DNA from: Streptomyces sp. NBC_01296
GTDB lineage: Bacteria > Actinomycetota > Actinomycetes > Streptomycetales > Streptomycetaceae
Direction of reading: 5' to 3'
Length of the DNA stretch: 64,000 nt
Assembly (NCBI RefSeq): GCF_035984415.1
Contig: NZ_CP130720.1
Coordinates: forward strand, 8,184,001 to 8,248,000
This document shows positions 25,785 to 33,754 of the stretch, one piece after another. Every line of letters begins with the position of its first letter. Positions within the stretch are counted from its first letter, which is position 1. The position numbers and the translations under genes were made by a program. The notes below the pieces were generated by a model. That model was given only the letters and a program-made list of their open reading frames with translations, did not search any database and was not told the origin of the DNA.

Positions 25785-28700
25785 CACCCCCGCACATCCC
25801 GTACCGGCGGCCGGTATCGCCCACAGAGCACCTCTACCTCGCCGCCGGGCACGCGCGCGGCGCGATGGCCCTGCGCATCGTCGTCGAAGGGCACGCCACC
25901 CCCGAGCCGGCAGCCCTCCGGGCGGCGGTCGCCCGGGCCGCCGAGACCTGCCCCGGCTCCCGCCTGGTACGCCGCGGGCCCGTCTGGACCGCCGAGGGCC
26001 CGCTGCCCACGATCCGGTACGCGGCTCCCGCCGCCGGCGGCATCGACGTGTCGGACCCGCCCACGGCGGCGCTCCTCACCGGCCGCTCGCGCCGGAACGA
26101 CCCGCCGGGGTGCGAGGTCCTGGTCGTCCCCGGCACCTCCGCGGACACCGCCACGCTCGTGTTCAGCGCCTCGCACGCCGTGATGGACGGTCACGGCGCG
26201 CTGACCTGGGTACGGGAGGTCTTCCGCGCCCTGCGCGGGGAGTCGGGCCGCCCCGCCCTCGCCCCGGACACCGACCGCGGTCTGCTGCGCCGACTCGGAG
26301 CCTGCGCCCGGCGCCCGCCCCTCGTCCCCGACCGGCCGTCACCCCTGGGCCGCCCCGCCCCGGGCCCCGAACAGACCCTGTGGCTCCGCCGAACCCTCCC
26401 CGGCCACCACCCGGCCCTCACGGCCAGGCTGGCCCAAGCCCTGACGGACAGCGCGGCGACGGCCGGCCCCCGCTCCGGCGGCGCGGGCCACGGCGGCACC
26501 CGGGTCATGATCCCGGTCGACCTGCGGCGCCACCGCCCCGGCATCGCCTCGACCGGCAACCTCACCCTGCCGCTGTTCCTGGACCTGAGCCCCGGACAGG
26601 AGTGGTCGAGGGCGCAGGTCACCCTGCTCCGGGCGCTCGCCGAGCACCGGGAGCTCGCCGAGGGCTTCGAGTCGGCCCTCCTCCCGCTGCCGCCGGCGGC
26701 CGGCCGCCTGCTGCTGCGGGCCGCCCAGGCGGGCGCCGTACGGGCCGACCGCCACCTCGCCTCGGCCGTCGTCTCCCACCTGGGGCGCCTGGACCCCGCC
26801 GAGTTCTCCGGCGGGGGCTTCACCGCGACGACCCTGTACGCCCTGCCCGTCCACGCCCCCCTGGTCCCCGTCTCGATGGCCGCCACCGAGACGGCCACCG
26901 CCACCGAGCTCACGATGGGCGTCCGCGGCGGCCCCGGTCTGGCCGAACGCGCCACCCGCCTCCTGGACGAAGTCCTGACCCACCTGCCGACCTCCGCGGC
27001 CCCACCGCTCGCACCCACCTCCCCCGCGCCGCGGCCGGAGCTGCCGCCCGCGCCGGTGCCCGATGCCGTGGCGCCCCCCGCCACCGTCGTGGAGCTGTTC
27101 CGCGCGCAGGCCGCCCGTACGCCCGGGGCGCCCGCGCTCGACGGGCCCGGCGGGGTGGTCACGTACGCCGAACTGGACCGCCGTTCCGACGCCGTGGCCG
27201 CCGCGCTGCTGCGCCGGGGGATCGGCCGCGAAGACCTCGTCGGTCTGGTCGTCGACCGCACCCCGGCCGGGGTCTGCGCCCTGTGGGGGATCCTCAAGGC
27301 GGGCGCCGCCTACGTGCCGCTGGACCCCGCCCACCCCGCCGCGCGGACCGCGGAGATCCTCCGCGCCTGCGGCGCCCGGCTCTGCCTGACCCAGCGTCAC
27401 CTCGCCGAAGCCCTCGGCGCGCTCGCGCCCTGCCCCCTGCTCGAGGCCGAGGACCTCGTCACCGGCCCGACGCCCTGGCCGGTCCCCCCGGCCCCGGCGC
27501 TCGAGGACCTCGCGTACGTCATCCACACGTCCGGCTCCACCGGCCGCCCCAAGGGCGTGCAGATCGAACACCGCGCCCTCGCGGGCTTCGTCCGCTGGAT
27601 GACGCAGGTCTGCCGCGTGGACGCCCGGACCCGCTTCGGCTTCGCGTCTTCCTACGGCTTCGACATCTCCTGCTTCCCCCTCTTCCTGCCCCTCCTGGCC
27701 GGCGGCACGGTCGTCCTCGCGCCCGACGCGCCCTCGCGCGCCACCCTGCGCCGGCTCGTCAGCGACCACCGGGCCGACACCCTCGCACTCACCCCCTCCC
27801 ACCTGCCCCTGCTGCCCGACGCAGGCGCAGGCGCAGGCGACGTACGCACCCTGCTGCTCGGCGGCGAACCGCTGACCCCGGCCGCCGTACGCACCGCCCG
27901 TACCGCCTTCGGTCCCGACTGCCGCATCGTCAACGGCTACGGCCCCACCGAGGCGACCGTCGTCTGCCTCGCCCACGTCGTGGACGACGCGCGGCCCACG
28001 ACCGCCGCCACCCTCCCCATCGGCACCCCCGGCCCCTACGCCCGGGTCGACCTCGTCACCGAGGACGGCGAGCGCATCGGGACCGGGGCCGAGGACACCG
28101 GCCGCACGGGGGAGATCGTCGTCAGCGGCTGCCAGGTGGCCCGCGGCTACCTCGGCCCGCCGGACGGCCGCCCCTCCCCGTTCGCCGAGCACGAGGACGG
28201 CACCCGCACCTACCGCACGGGCGACCTCGGCCGGCGACTGCCCGGCGGGGCGGTCGAGTTCGCCGGGCGCATCGACGGCCAGCTCAAGATCGCCGGACAC
28301 CGCATCGAGCCCGCGGAGATCGTCGCCGTGCTCGAAGCCCGGCCCGAGGTGAGCCGCGCCGTCGTGGCCGTCCGCCGCCGCCCGCACACCACCACGCCGG
28401 TCCTGTGCGCGTACGTCGTCCCGCGCGCCGACGGCTCGTACGGCCCGTACGGCGAGGGCGAGGCCCCGAAGAGCCCGAACGGCCCGGACGGCCCGGACGG
28501 CCCGGGCAGTCCGCACGGCCCCGGCCTCCCGGACCTCCCCGCCGCCCTGCGCTCCGCGCTCACCGCCGTGCTGCCCGCCGCGATGGTCCCGGCCCACGTC
28601 ATCACCGTGGACGCCATCCCCAGCACGGTCGGCGGCAAGGCCGACCTCGATGCCCTGCCCGATCCCTTCGCCTCCGCCCCCGTCGCCGCCCACGACACGG

Positions 28701-28972
28701 CGGGACCCGCCACCCTCCATGCACGGGTGGCCGCCCACTGGGCCGCGATCCTCGCCGTGGACACCGCCCGGCTGTCCGCGGAATCCGACTTCCAGACCCT
28801 GGGCGGAGACTCCCTCGCCCTGGTGGAGATGCTCACCGCCGTCTCCGACGACCTGCTGGAACCCGCCCAGGCCCGCCGCTTCATGGCCGGTCTCGACTGC
28901 CTGGTACGGAACCTGACGCTCACACAGGTCTGCGCGCACCTCACCGCCGCCCGAGAGGAGCTCCCCGTATGA
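25781..28972 (+). CDS. lstE: LstE-like monomodular NRPS (C-A-T)
   Basis: 1063 residues from ATG 25781. The condensation domain (1-420) has SHAVMDG at 131-137: the second His (132) and Asp136 are kept and the first His of HHxxxDG is Ser. The adenylation domain (~430-940) has core motifs YVIHTSGSTGRPKG, NGYGPTEATV, YRTGDL and GQLKIAGHRIE. A Gly/Pro-rich linker leads to a carrier domain with Ser1011 in LGGDSLALVE. No thioesterase is present, which fits transfer of the amino acid directly onto the hydroxyl of the beta-lactone chain as an ester. By hand alignment to PheA the pocket reads D-I-F-A-L-G-G-V-V-K, a hydrophobic site consistent with an aliphatic residue but not decisive. Confidence 0.87.
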   Translation: MTPPHIPYRRPVSPTEHLYLAAGHARGAMALRIVVEGHATPEPAALRAAVARAAETCPGSRLVRRGPVWTAEGPLPTIRYAAPAAGGIDVSDPPTAALLTGRSRRNDPPGCEVLVVPGTSADTATLVFSASHAVMDGHGALTWVREVFRALRGESGRPALAPDTDRGLLRRLGACARRPPLVPDRPSPLGRPAPGPEQTLWLRRTLPGHHPALTARLAQALTDSAATAGPRSGGAGHGGTRVMIPVDLRRHRPGIASTGNLTLPLFLDLSPGQEWSRAQVTLLRALAEHRELAEGFESALLPLPPAAGRLLLRAAQAGAVRADRHLASAVVSHLGRLDPAEFSGGGFTATTLYALPVHAPLVPVSMAATETATATELTMGVRGGPGLAERATRLLDEVLTHLPTSAAPPLAPTSPAPRPELPPAPVPDAVAPPATVVELFRAQAARTPGAPALDGPGGVVTYAELDRRSDAVAAALLRRGIGREDLVGLVVDRTPAGVCALWGILKAGAAYVPLDPAHPAARTAEILRACGARLCLTQRHLAEALGALAPCPLLEAEDLVTGPTPWPVPPAPALEDLAYVIHTSGSTGRPKGVQIEHRALAGFVRWMTQVCRVDARTRFGFASSYGFDISCFPLFLPLLAGGTVVLAPDAPSRATLRRLVSDHRADTLALTPSHLPLLPDAGAGAGDVRTLLLGGEPLTPAAVRTARTAFGPDCRIVNGYGPTEATVVCLAHVVDDARPTTAATLPIGTPGPYARVDLVTEDGERIGTGAEDTGRTGEIVVSGCQVARGYLGPPDGRPSPFAEHEDGTRTYRTGDLGRRLPGGAVEFAGRIDGQLKIAGHRIEPAEIVAVLEARPEVSRAVVAVRRRPHTTTPVLCAYVVPRADGSYGPYGEGEAPKSPNGPDGPDGPGSPHGPGLPDLPAALRSALTAVLPAAMVPAHVITVDAIPSTVGGKADLDALPDPFASAPVAAHDTAGPATLHARVAAHWAAILAVDTARLSAESDFQTLGGDSLALVEMLTAVSDDLLEPAQARRFMAGLDCLVRNLTLTQVCAHLTAAREELPV

Positions 28973-29688
28973 TCTTCGTCGGAGACGGCGCACTGCTGCG
29001 CCGAGCCGTCGCACACGCCGCTGCGCAGGGCCACCCCGTAGACCTCGTCTGCTGCGAGGATCCGCAGGACGCGTCGGGCGCCCGGCACCTGCACGTGCCC
29101 GCCCCCGACGACATCAACACCCACGCCGACGTCCTCGCGCAGGCCTGCAGCGACGGCATGGTCTGGTCCCTCAACAACCGCCGGATCTTCCGCGCACCGC
29201 TCCTCTCCCGGGGCCTGCGCATCCTCAACATCCACAACGGCCTGCTGCCCCGCCACCGCGGACTGCCCTCCGTGGCCGTCCTCTTCGCCCTGCTGAACGG
29301 CGAGCACGAGTACGGCGCCACCCTCCACGAGGTCGACGCGGGCATCGACACCGGCCGCGTCCTGGCCGAGCACCGCTTCCCGATCGCCCCCGACGCCCGC
29401 CACTTCCAGGTCATGCTCCGCGGCGTGCGCGCCTGCCAGGCCCTGTTCGAGGAAACCCTGCCGGCGGTCGCCGCGGGTGCGGCCCTCCGGCCCGCTCCCG
29501 CCCCCGCGGGGCCGTCGGCGTACTACGGGACCCGCGACCTGGCCCGGCTGGCGGACCACCGCGACCACCCGGCCTACGACGCCGCCACGGACCTCGGCCC
29601 CTTCGCCGCGCACGCCCCCGAACTGGCCGCGGCGATCGGGACGGCGGCGCCCGCCGATCGATGTCGAAGCGCTTCAGGGCCGCGTTGA
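28969..29688 (+). CDS. lstF: LstF-like formyltransferase
   Basis: 239 residues from ATG 28969, overlapping lstE by 4 nt. It belongs to the formyltetrahydrofolate-dependent transferase fold: NIHNGLLPRHRG places Asn87 and His89 and VDAGIDTG places Asp123, the catalytic set of Met-tRNA and GAR formyltransferases. The N-terminal ~80 residues are a reduced Rossmann half, and the C-terminal oligonucleotide-binding domain of Met-tRNA formyltransferase is missing. In lipstatin biosynthesis LstF formylates the amino group of the amino acid, giving the N-formyl ester side arm. It is the last gene of the coupled operon; 185 nt without a gene follow. Confidence 0.85.
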   Translation: MIFVGDGALLRRAVAHAAAQGHPVDLVCCEDPQDASGARHLHVPAPDDINTHADVLAQACSDGMVWSLNNRRIFRAPLLSRGLRILNIHNGLLPRHRGLPSVAVLFALLNGEHEYGATLHEVDAGIDTGRVLAEHRFPIAPDARHFQVMLRGVRACQALFEETLPAVAAGAALRPAPAPAGPSAYYGTRDLARLADHRDHPAYDAATDLGPFAAHAPELAAAIGTAAPADRCRSASGPR

Positions 29689-29873
29689 GGGTGCTGCCGG
29701 GTCGTTGCTCTTCAAGTGCACCGTGCGACCTTCATATGAGATGACGTTTCGGACCGCTTCACCCGGAACGGTCAGGTAACCGATCTTTCCGTGCGTATGG
29801 GACGTGACCTGTGGTTTCCTGGGCCCGCCTCACGTGTGGCGAGGCGACTACGTGAAGTGAAGGGGATGTTGTC

Positions 29874-30413
29874 GTGAGCGTTCTGGACATCAAGCTGGAC
29901 CGGTCGTTCGACGTCTTCGACTCGGACCGCGACGGGCGGCTCGAGAAGTCGGACGTCACCGGCCTCTCGGACAGGCTCGCCGAGTCACTCGGTGTTGCTC
30001 CGACGGTCGTGGCCGGGCTTCGGAACTCGTTGGAGGACCTCTGGGACGCCGTCTTCCAGAAGATGGACAAGAACGACGACGGAGGGGTCGACCGGCAGGA
30101 GTTCCGGGCGGCGTTCCGGGCGCGGATCGTCACGGACCAGAACAGGATCTGGGAACGGATCAGGAACATGAGCAACGCCTGGACGGAGCTCGGTGACCGC
30201 GACGGCGACGGCATGCTCAGCCGGGAGGAGTACACCTCGCTGCTCCACGGCATGTTCCGGTTGCCCCGCGAGACCTTCGACGAGGCGTTCAACCGGCTGG
30301 ACATCGACGGTGACGGGCAGCTGAGCCGTGACGAGATCAGCTCCGCGATGAAGGAGTACTACACGAGCGACAACTACTCGGCCCGCGGGAACCAGTTCTT
30401 CGGGAGTCTCTGA
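29874..30413 (+). CDS. Calerythrin-like calcium-binding protein with four EF-hands
   Basis: 179 residues from GTG 29874 (AAGGGG upstream). Four canonical EF-hand loops are present: DSDRDGRLEKSD (residues 16-27), DKNDDGGVDRQE (65-76), DRDGDGMLSREE (108-119) and DIDGDGQLSRDE (143-154), each with acidic residues at positions 1, 3, 5 and 12 and Gly at 6. This matches actinobacterial calerythrin-type calcium buffers or sensors. There is no signal peptide, so it is cytosolic. It follows lstF but has its own leader, and nothing ties it to beta-lactone synthesis. Confidence 0.9.
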   Translation: MSVLDIKLDRSFDVFDSDRDGRLEKSDVTGLSDRLAESLGVAPTVVAGLRNSLEDLWDAVFQKMDKNDDGGVDRQEFRAAFRARIVTDQNRIWERIRNMSNAWTELGDRDGDGMLSREEYTSLLHGMFRLPRETFDEAFNRLDIDGDGQLSRDEISSAMKEYYTSDNYSARGNQFFGSL

Positions 30414-30446
30414 GGCCTGCCCGAGACGGGTCCGGAAGAAGGGGGA

Positions 30447-30476
30447 GGGGCGGCCGTCTTTGCCCGCCGCCGCCCC
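30447..30476 (+). terminator. Hairpin after the EF-hand gene
   Basis: GGGGCGGC (30447-30454) pairs with GCCGCCCC (30469-30476) around a 14-nt loop, 34 nt after the stop codon. No U-tract. Confidence 0.4.
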
Positions 30477-30572
30477 GCCTTCCTGCAGGGGCTTCCGCGG
30501 ACCGGTTCGTATGGCGTCCCCGCTCGTTGACCGGGAGGAAGCCGATCACTCAGAACCTGCTGGAGGACCCTG

Positions 30573-32174
30573 ATGGCCGATGCCGCACTGCCGGTGATTG
30601 TTCTCTCCGACTCCGACCCGCTCCGCCGGCATGAAACCGCTGAGCTGGTGCAAAGCTGGTACCGGACGTCCTTCCGCGTGCTGCAGGTCGGAGGGCAGGC
30701 GGAGGTGGTCCGCGCGCTGCGCGCGCTGGCCGACCGGAAGGTACCGGTGGCAGCCGTGCTCGCCGACGAAGCACCGGACCCGGGCGCCGCGCAGCACCCG
30801 GGGGTGCGCTGGCTGTCGCTGGCCGAGCAGCGCAATGCGGAGTCGGACGCCCACGTCGGGGCGGCTCGGGACGAGGGCGACCCGGCCGAGCACCTTCGTG
30901 GCGCGCTCGACGATTCCCTGTGCACGTGGAACGCCGACTGCGACGGTGGTCTGCCGACCGCCGAGGTGCGCGGGAGCCGCTTCTCACCCGCCGCGTATGC
31001 GGTGCGCGACTTCCTCGGCCGCAGCGGCGTGATCTTCCGCTGGCTCCCCGAGGAGGACGTGCGGGACGCCCCGGTGACCGTCTGCCTCGGGGACGGCACC
31101 GAGATCGTGGATCCTTCGATCAGCGACCTGGCCGAGCGGCTCGGTCTCATCCGGCCGGCCGGACAGGACCACTACGACGTCGCGGTGATCGGCGGTGGCC
31201 CCGGAGGTCTGTCCGCGGCCGTGTACGCCGCTGCCGAGGGCATGAGCGTGGTCGTGATCGAGGACGACGCGCCCGGCGGGCAGGCGGGATCGACCTCGCG
31301 GATCGAGAACTACCTCGGTTTCCCCGTAGGTCTCACAGGTGGCGATCTCGCCCAGCGCGCCCTGCAACAGGCCCGTCGCGCCCGCGTCGAGTGGCAGCCC
31401 ACCCGGGTGGCCAGTCGGGTGACCCCGACGGACACCGGTGACCACACCGTGGAGTTCGTCAAGGCGGGTACCGATGAGACGGCCTCGGTGACCGCGGCCG
31501 CGGTGGTGGTCGCCACGGGCGTGGACTGGAACCGGCTGACGGCTCCCGGCGTCGACCGGCTGCTCAACTCCGGTGTGTACTACGGCGCATGCCTGTCCGA
31601 CGCCCCCTCGGCTGCCGGGGAGGACGTGTACATGGTGGGCGCGGGCAACTCCGCCGGACAGGCCGCCCTCTACTTCGCGCGCTACGCCCGCACCGTCACC
31701 TTGCTGGTGCGGGGCGCAGACCTCGGCGCTTCCATGTCGAGCTACCTGGTGCAGCGCATCGAGCGGACTCCGGGCCTCCAGGTCCTCCTGGGGACCGAGG
31801 TGGCCGCATGCCACGGCGAGACGACTCTCACCGGTCTCAGTCTGCGCGACCGCGCGGGCGGCGAGCGCACGGTCCCGGCGCACTGCCTCTACGTGTTGAT
31901 CGGCGGCCACCCGTCGACGGACTGGCTCGGCGGCAAGCTGAAGCTCGACGGCCGCGGTTACGTCGTGACCGGAAGCGGGGGAGCCGACCCGGACGCGCTG
32001 CCGATGGAGACCAGCGTGCCCGGCGTGTTCGCCGTGGGCGACGTGCGCTCCGGATCCGTCAAGCGGGTCGGCGCCGCCGTGGGCGAAGGCGCCGCAGTCG
32101 CCCAGAGCCTGGTCGAGTACCGGCGGCGGCATCCCGAGCGCTTCCGGGATGCGCGAGCGTCCTGCGGTTTCTGA
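30573..32174 (+). CDS. Thioredoxin-reductase-like flavoprotein without the CxxC pair, receiver-like N-terminus
   Basis: 533 residues from ATG 30573 (GGAGGAC upstream). The N-terminal ~100 residues (IVLSDSDPLRRHETAELV) look like a degenerate receiver domain, followed by a thioredoxin-like segment (VRDFLGRSGVIFRWL). From residue ~197 it is a TrxR-fold flavoprotein: FAD loop VIGGGPGGLSAA, GGQAGSTSRIENYLGFP, NAD(P)H loop VGAGNSAGQAA and VFAVGDVRSGSVKR. At the usual redox CxxC position the sequence is YYGACLSDA, with a single Cys, so it cannot form the classic disulfide. The electron acceptor is unknown; similar proteins pass electrons to ferredoxin or to a separate thiol partner. Confidence 0.82.
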   Translation: MADAALPVIVLSDSDPLRRHETAELVQSWYRTSFRVLQVGGQAEVVRALRALADRKVPVAAVLADEAPDPGAAQHPGVRWLSLAEQRNAESDAHVGAARDEGDPAEHLRGALDDSLCTWNADCDGGLPTAEVRGSRFSPAAYAVRDFLGRSGVIFRWLPEEDVRDAPVTVCLGDGTEIVDPSISDLAERLGLIRPAGQDHYDVAVIGGGPGGLSAAVYAAAEGMSVVVIEDDAPGGQAGSTSRIENYLGFPVGLTGGDLAQRALQQARRARVEWQPTRVASRVTPTDTGDHTVEFVKAGTDETASVTAAAVVVATGVDWNRLTAPGVDRLLNSGVYYGACLSDAPSAAGEDVYMVGAGNSAGQAALYFARYARTVTLLVRGADLGASMSSYLVQRIERTPGLQVLLGTEVAACHGETTLTGLSLRDRAGGERTVPAHCLYVLIGGHPSTDWLGGKLKLDGRGYVVTGSGGADPDALPMETSVPGVFAVGDVRSGSVKRVGAAVGEGAAVAQSLVEYRRRHPERFRDARASCGF

Positions 32175-32217
32175 CGGCAGCCGGGCGGAGGCTGCTGCTC
32201 CTGATCGCCCCGGTGTG

Positions 32218-32235
32218 CCCCGGCGCTCCGGGGCG
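32218..32235. terminator. Bidirectional terminator between convergent genes
   Basis: A perfect 7-bp stem GCCCCGG/CCGGGGC with loop CGCT, in the 64-nt gap between the convergent flavoprotein and small hypothetical genes. Confidence 0.6.
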
Positions 32236-32238
32236 GAA

Positions 32239-32460
32239 TCAGCCGCCGCCCCTGTGGAGGAAGACGAGAAGGCTGCTCGCTTGGGCGGGGGTCAGGTCAA
32301 CCGGAACGTCGTGGGGGGCCGGTTTCCCCTCGGCAATGGCGAGGAGGCGGGCTTCGGCTTGTTCGGGTGGGACGCTGTCGAGGATTTCATTGATCAGTTT
32401 CATCATCTCTTCGTCCGAGAGCGCTTCCGGATCGCTGAGGTTCTTCGGCTTCTCGTCCAT
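32239..32460 (-). CDS. Small acidic hypothetical protein
   Basis: 73 residues from ATG 32460 (GGTGAGG upstream); a GTG at 32472 would add four residues. It contains ALSDEEMMKLINEILDS, a charged helix, and ends DLTPAQASSLLVFLHRGGG. I do not recognise a family. No membrane segment or signal peptide. It stands alone, convergent with the flavoprotein gene. Confidence 0.55.
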   Translation of the reverse strand: MDEKPKNLSDPEALSDEEMMKLINEILDSVPPEQAEARLLAIAEGKPAPHDVPVDLTPAQASSLLVFLHRGGG

Positions 32461-32739
32461 GTCCGGCCTCACCGCGGAGTCATGTGAGCGAACTGGAGGG
32501 GTTGCGGCGGCCGGCGCGAGGCCGGGATTCTCGGCATGCGCATGACTCTCCTCTCAGGCGCCGACCACGGCCCTGTGGGAGGACAAGTCTCAGGGCTGAC
32601 GGGCGCCCTCCACTCAGCATGGGCGATGCGCGCAAGGCCCGCGAGGCGAGCTGGGCACCGCAACGTGCGCACCGTGCGCGCCGGGCCCGCGGCGCCCCGC
32701 TCAGCCCTGAATCTGCGGGGTCGTCCGCCCCGGGGCACG

Positions 32740-32961
32740 TCATGCGTCCGCGGAGTCCTCGGCCTCCCAGCGCAGCAGGTCGCCGGGCTGGCACCTGAGC
32801 ACCTCGCAGAGCGCGGCGAGCGTCGCGAAGCGCACCGCCTTGGCCCGGCCGTTCTTGAGTACCGCCAGGTTGGCGGGTGTGATCCCTACGCGGTCCGCGA
32901 GCTCGCCCACGGACATCTTCCGCCTGGCCAGCATCACGTCGATGTCGACGGTGATGGGCAT
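32740..32961 (-). CDS. XRE-family (Cro/CI-type) small HTH regulator
   Basis: 73 residues from ATG 32961. The whole protein is one HTH domain: MLARRKMSVGELADRVGITP then ANLAVLKNGRAKAVRFATL and LCEVLRCQPGDLL, the YozG-like subgroup. Its start overlaps the stop of the DUF2975 gene upstream (TGATG), so the two are co-translated. The YozG/DUF2975 pairing is recurrent in bacteria. The perfect inverted repeat ahead of the operon is the obvious candidate operator for autoregulation. Confidence 0.88.
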   Translation of the reverse strand: MPITVDIDVMLARRKMSVGELADRVGITPANLAVLKNGRAKAVRFATLAALCEVLRCQPGDLLRWEAEDSADA

Positions 32962-33452
32962 CAGATCACCTCGTCCAACTCGGCCTGCATCTGCGCGGCT
33001 TCGACGTCGCGCGCGACGGCTTGGGCGAGCAGCATCCGCAGCACGAGCACGATGAGCGCGACCCCCAGGATGGCCAGGCCGACCCCGCCCATGATGACGG
33101 TGACGCCCGGGTCCTCCCGCTGGCCCGGTGCATTGAGGGCCGTGACCGCGAACCACAGCAGGGCAGCCGCCACGATCGCGCCGATCACGGCGTCGACGTA
33201 CCGGAAGGCGGCGTGGGAGAACACGGTTCCGCGTCGCACCATCGTCACCAGCCGCCAAACGCAGACCAGGGCGACCTGGGCCGACAGCATGCCCAGGACC
33301 GCGATCACCCGGAACGCGGTCAGCGGGAGGGACCCGTCCTCCGGGTCGTTCCCGCTGACCAGCGTCCACACCATCAATGTCTGTACGCACACGGTGCCCG
33401 CGAGCACCACCGCGAGCACGGCGCGCAGCGCATGCACGGCCAGCTTTCCCAT
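32961..33452 (-). CDS. DUF2975 membrane protein
   Basis: 163 residues from ATG 33452, which has GGAAGGA 6 nt upstream; the ORF opens 15 nt earlier at 33467. Four hydrophobic segments are visible: ALRAVLAVVLAGTVCVQTLM, VIAVLGMLSAQVALVCVW, VIGAIVAAALLWFAVTAL and VIMGGVGLAILGVALIVLVL. The soluble tail is acidic (QMQAELDEVI). DUF2975 proteins are small integral membrane proteins of unknown activity, usually paired with a short XRE regulator as here. Confidence 0.85.
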   Translation of the reverse strand: MGKLAVHALRAVLAVVLAGTVCVQTLMVWTLVSGNDPEDGSLPLTAFRVIAVLGMLSAQVALVCVWRLVTMVRRGTVFSHAAFRYVDAVIGAIVAAALLWFAVTALNAPGQREDPGVTVIMGGVGLAILGVALIVLVLRMLLAQAVARDVEAAQMQAELDEVI

Positions 33453-33482
33453 GACCCATCCTTCCATCGAGTTGCGATGGGA

Positions 33483-33503
33483 ATCTATCGAAAGTCGATA
33501 GAT
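33483..33503 (-). promoter_or_regulatory. Perfect inverted repeat, probable operator of the DUF2975/XRE operon
   Basis: ATCTATCGA and TCGATAGAT, nine-base arms separated by AAG, 31 nt upstream of the DUF2975 start. It is AT-rich against a very GC-rich background, which makes chance unlikely. The XRE protein of the same operon is the natural candidate to bind it. Confidence 0.65.
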
Positions 33504-33754
33504 GAAACAAGGGCTGGGACGGAGGGTGGCGAGCGGTTTCGCACCGTGGCGAGTTGCCGCCGCCGCCTCGTGATCCTCGACGACGCGGGGGAGGGCTCAG
33601 CCGTCCGGCCCATCAAGGGCACCGGCCACCACGCCGAAAAGGATCAAGCGGAGTCGTCCCACCCACTCCCGTTCCGGTATGCCTCCGCGCTCCACGCCGC
33701 CCTGATGACGGCGGTCCCGCACCCCGGCCGCCGAGGCCCGGAGGAGATCCCCGC

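Noticed and set aside
26110..28968. Long + frame and long - frame across lstE
   Set aside because: High GC keeps other frames open. Only the lstE frame has condensation, adenylation and carrier motifs; the + frame becomes real only from ATG 28969 (lstF).
17154..29688. FabV as the self-resistance gene of the lst product
   Set aside because: Lipstatin-type beta-lactones acylate serine hydrolases and thioesterases, not enoyl reductases, and the genes are 2.4 kb apart on opposite strands with relics in between.
29689..29873. Possible small gene or RNA between lstF and the EF-hand gene
   Set aside because: Only a weak 6-bp hairpin (29826-29846) and short frames are present; nothing can be supported.
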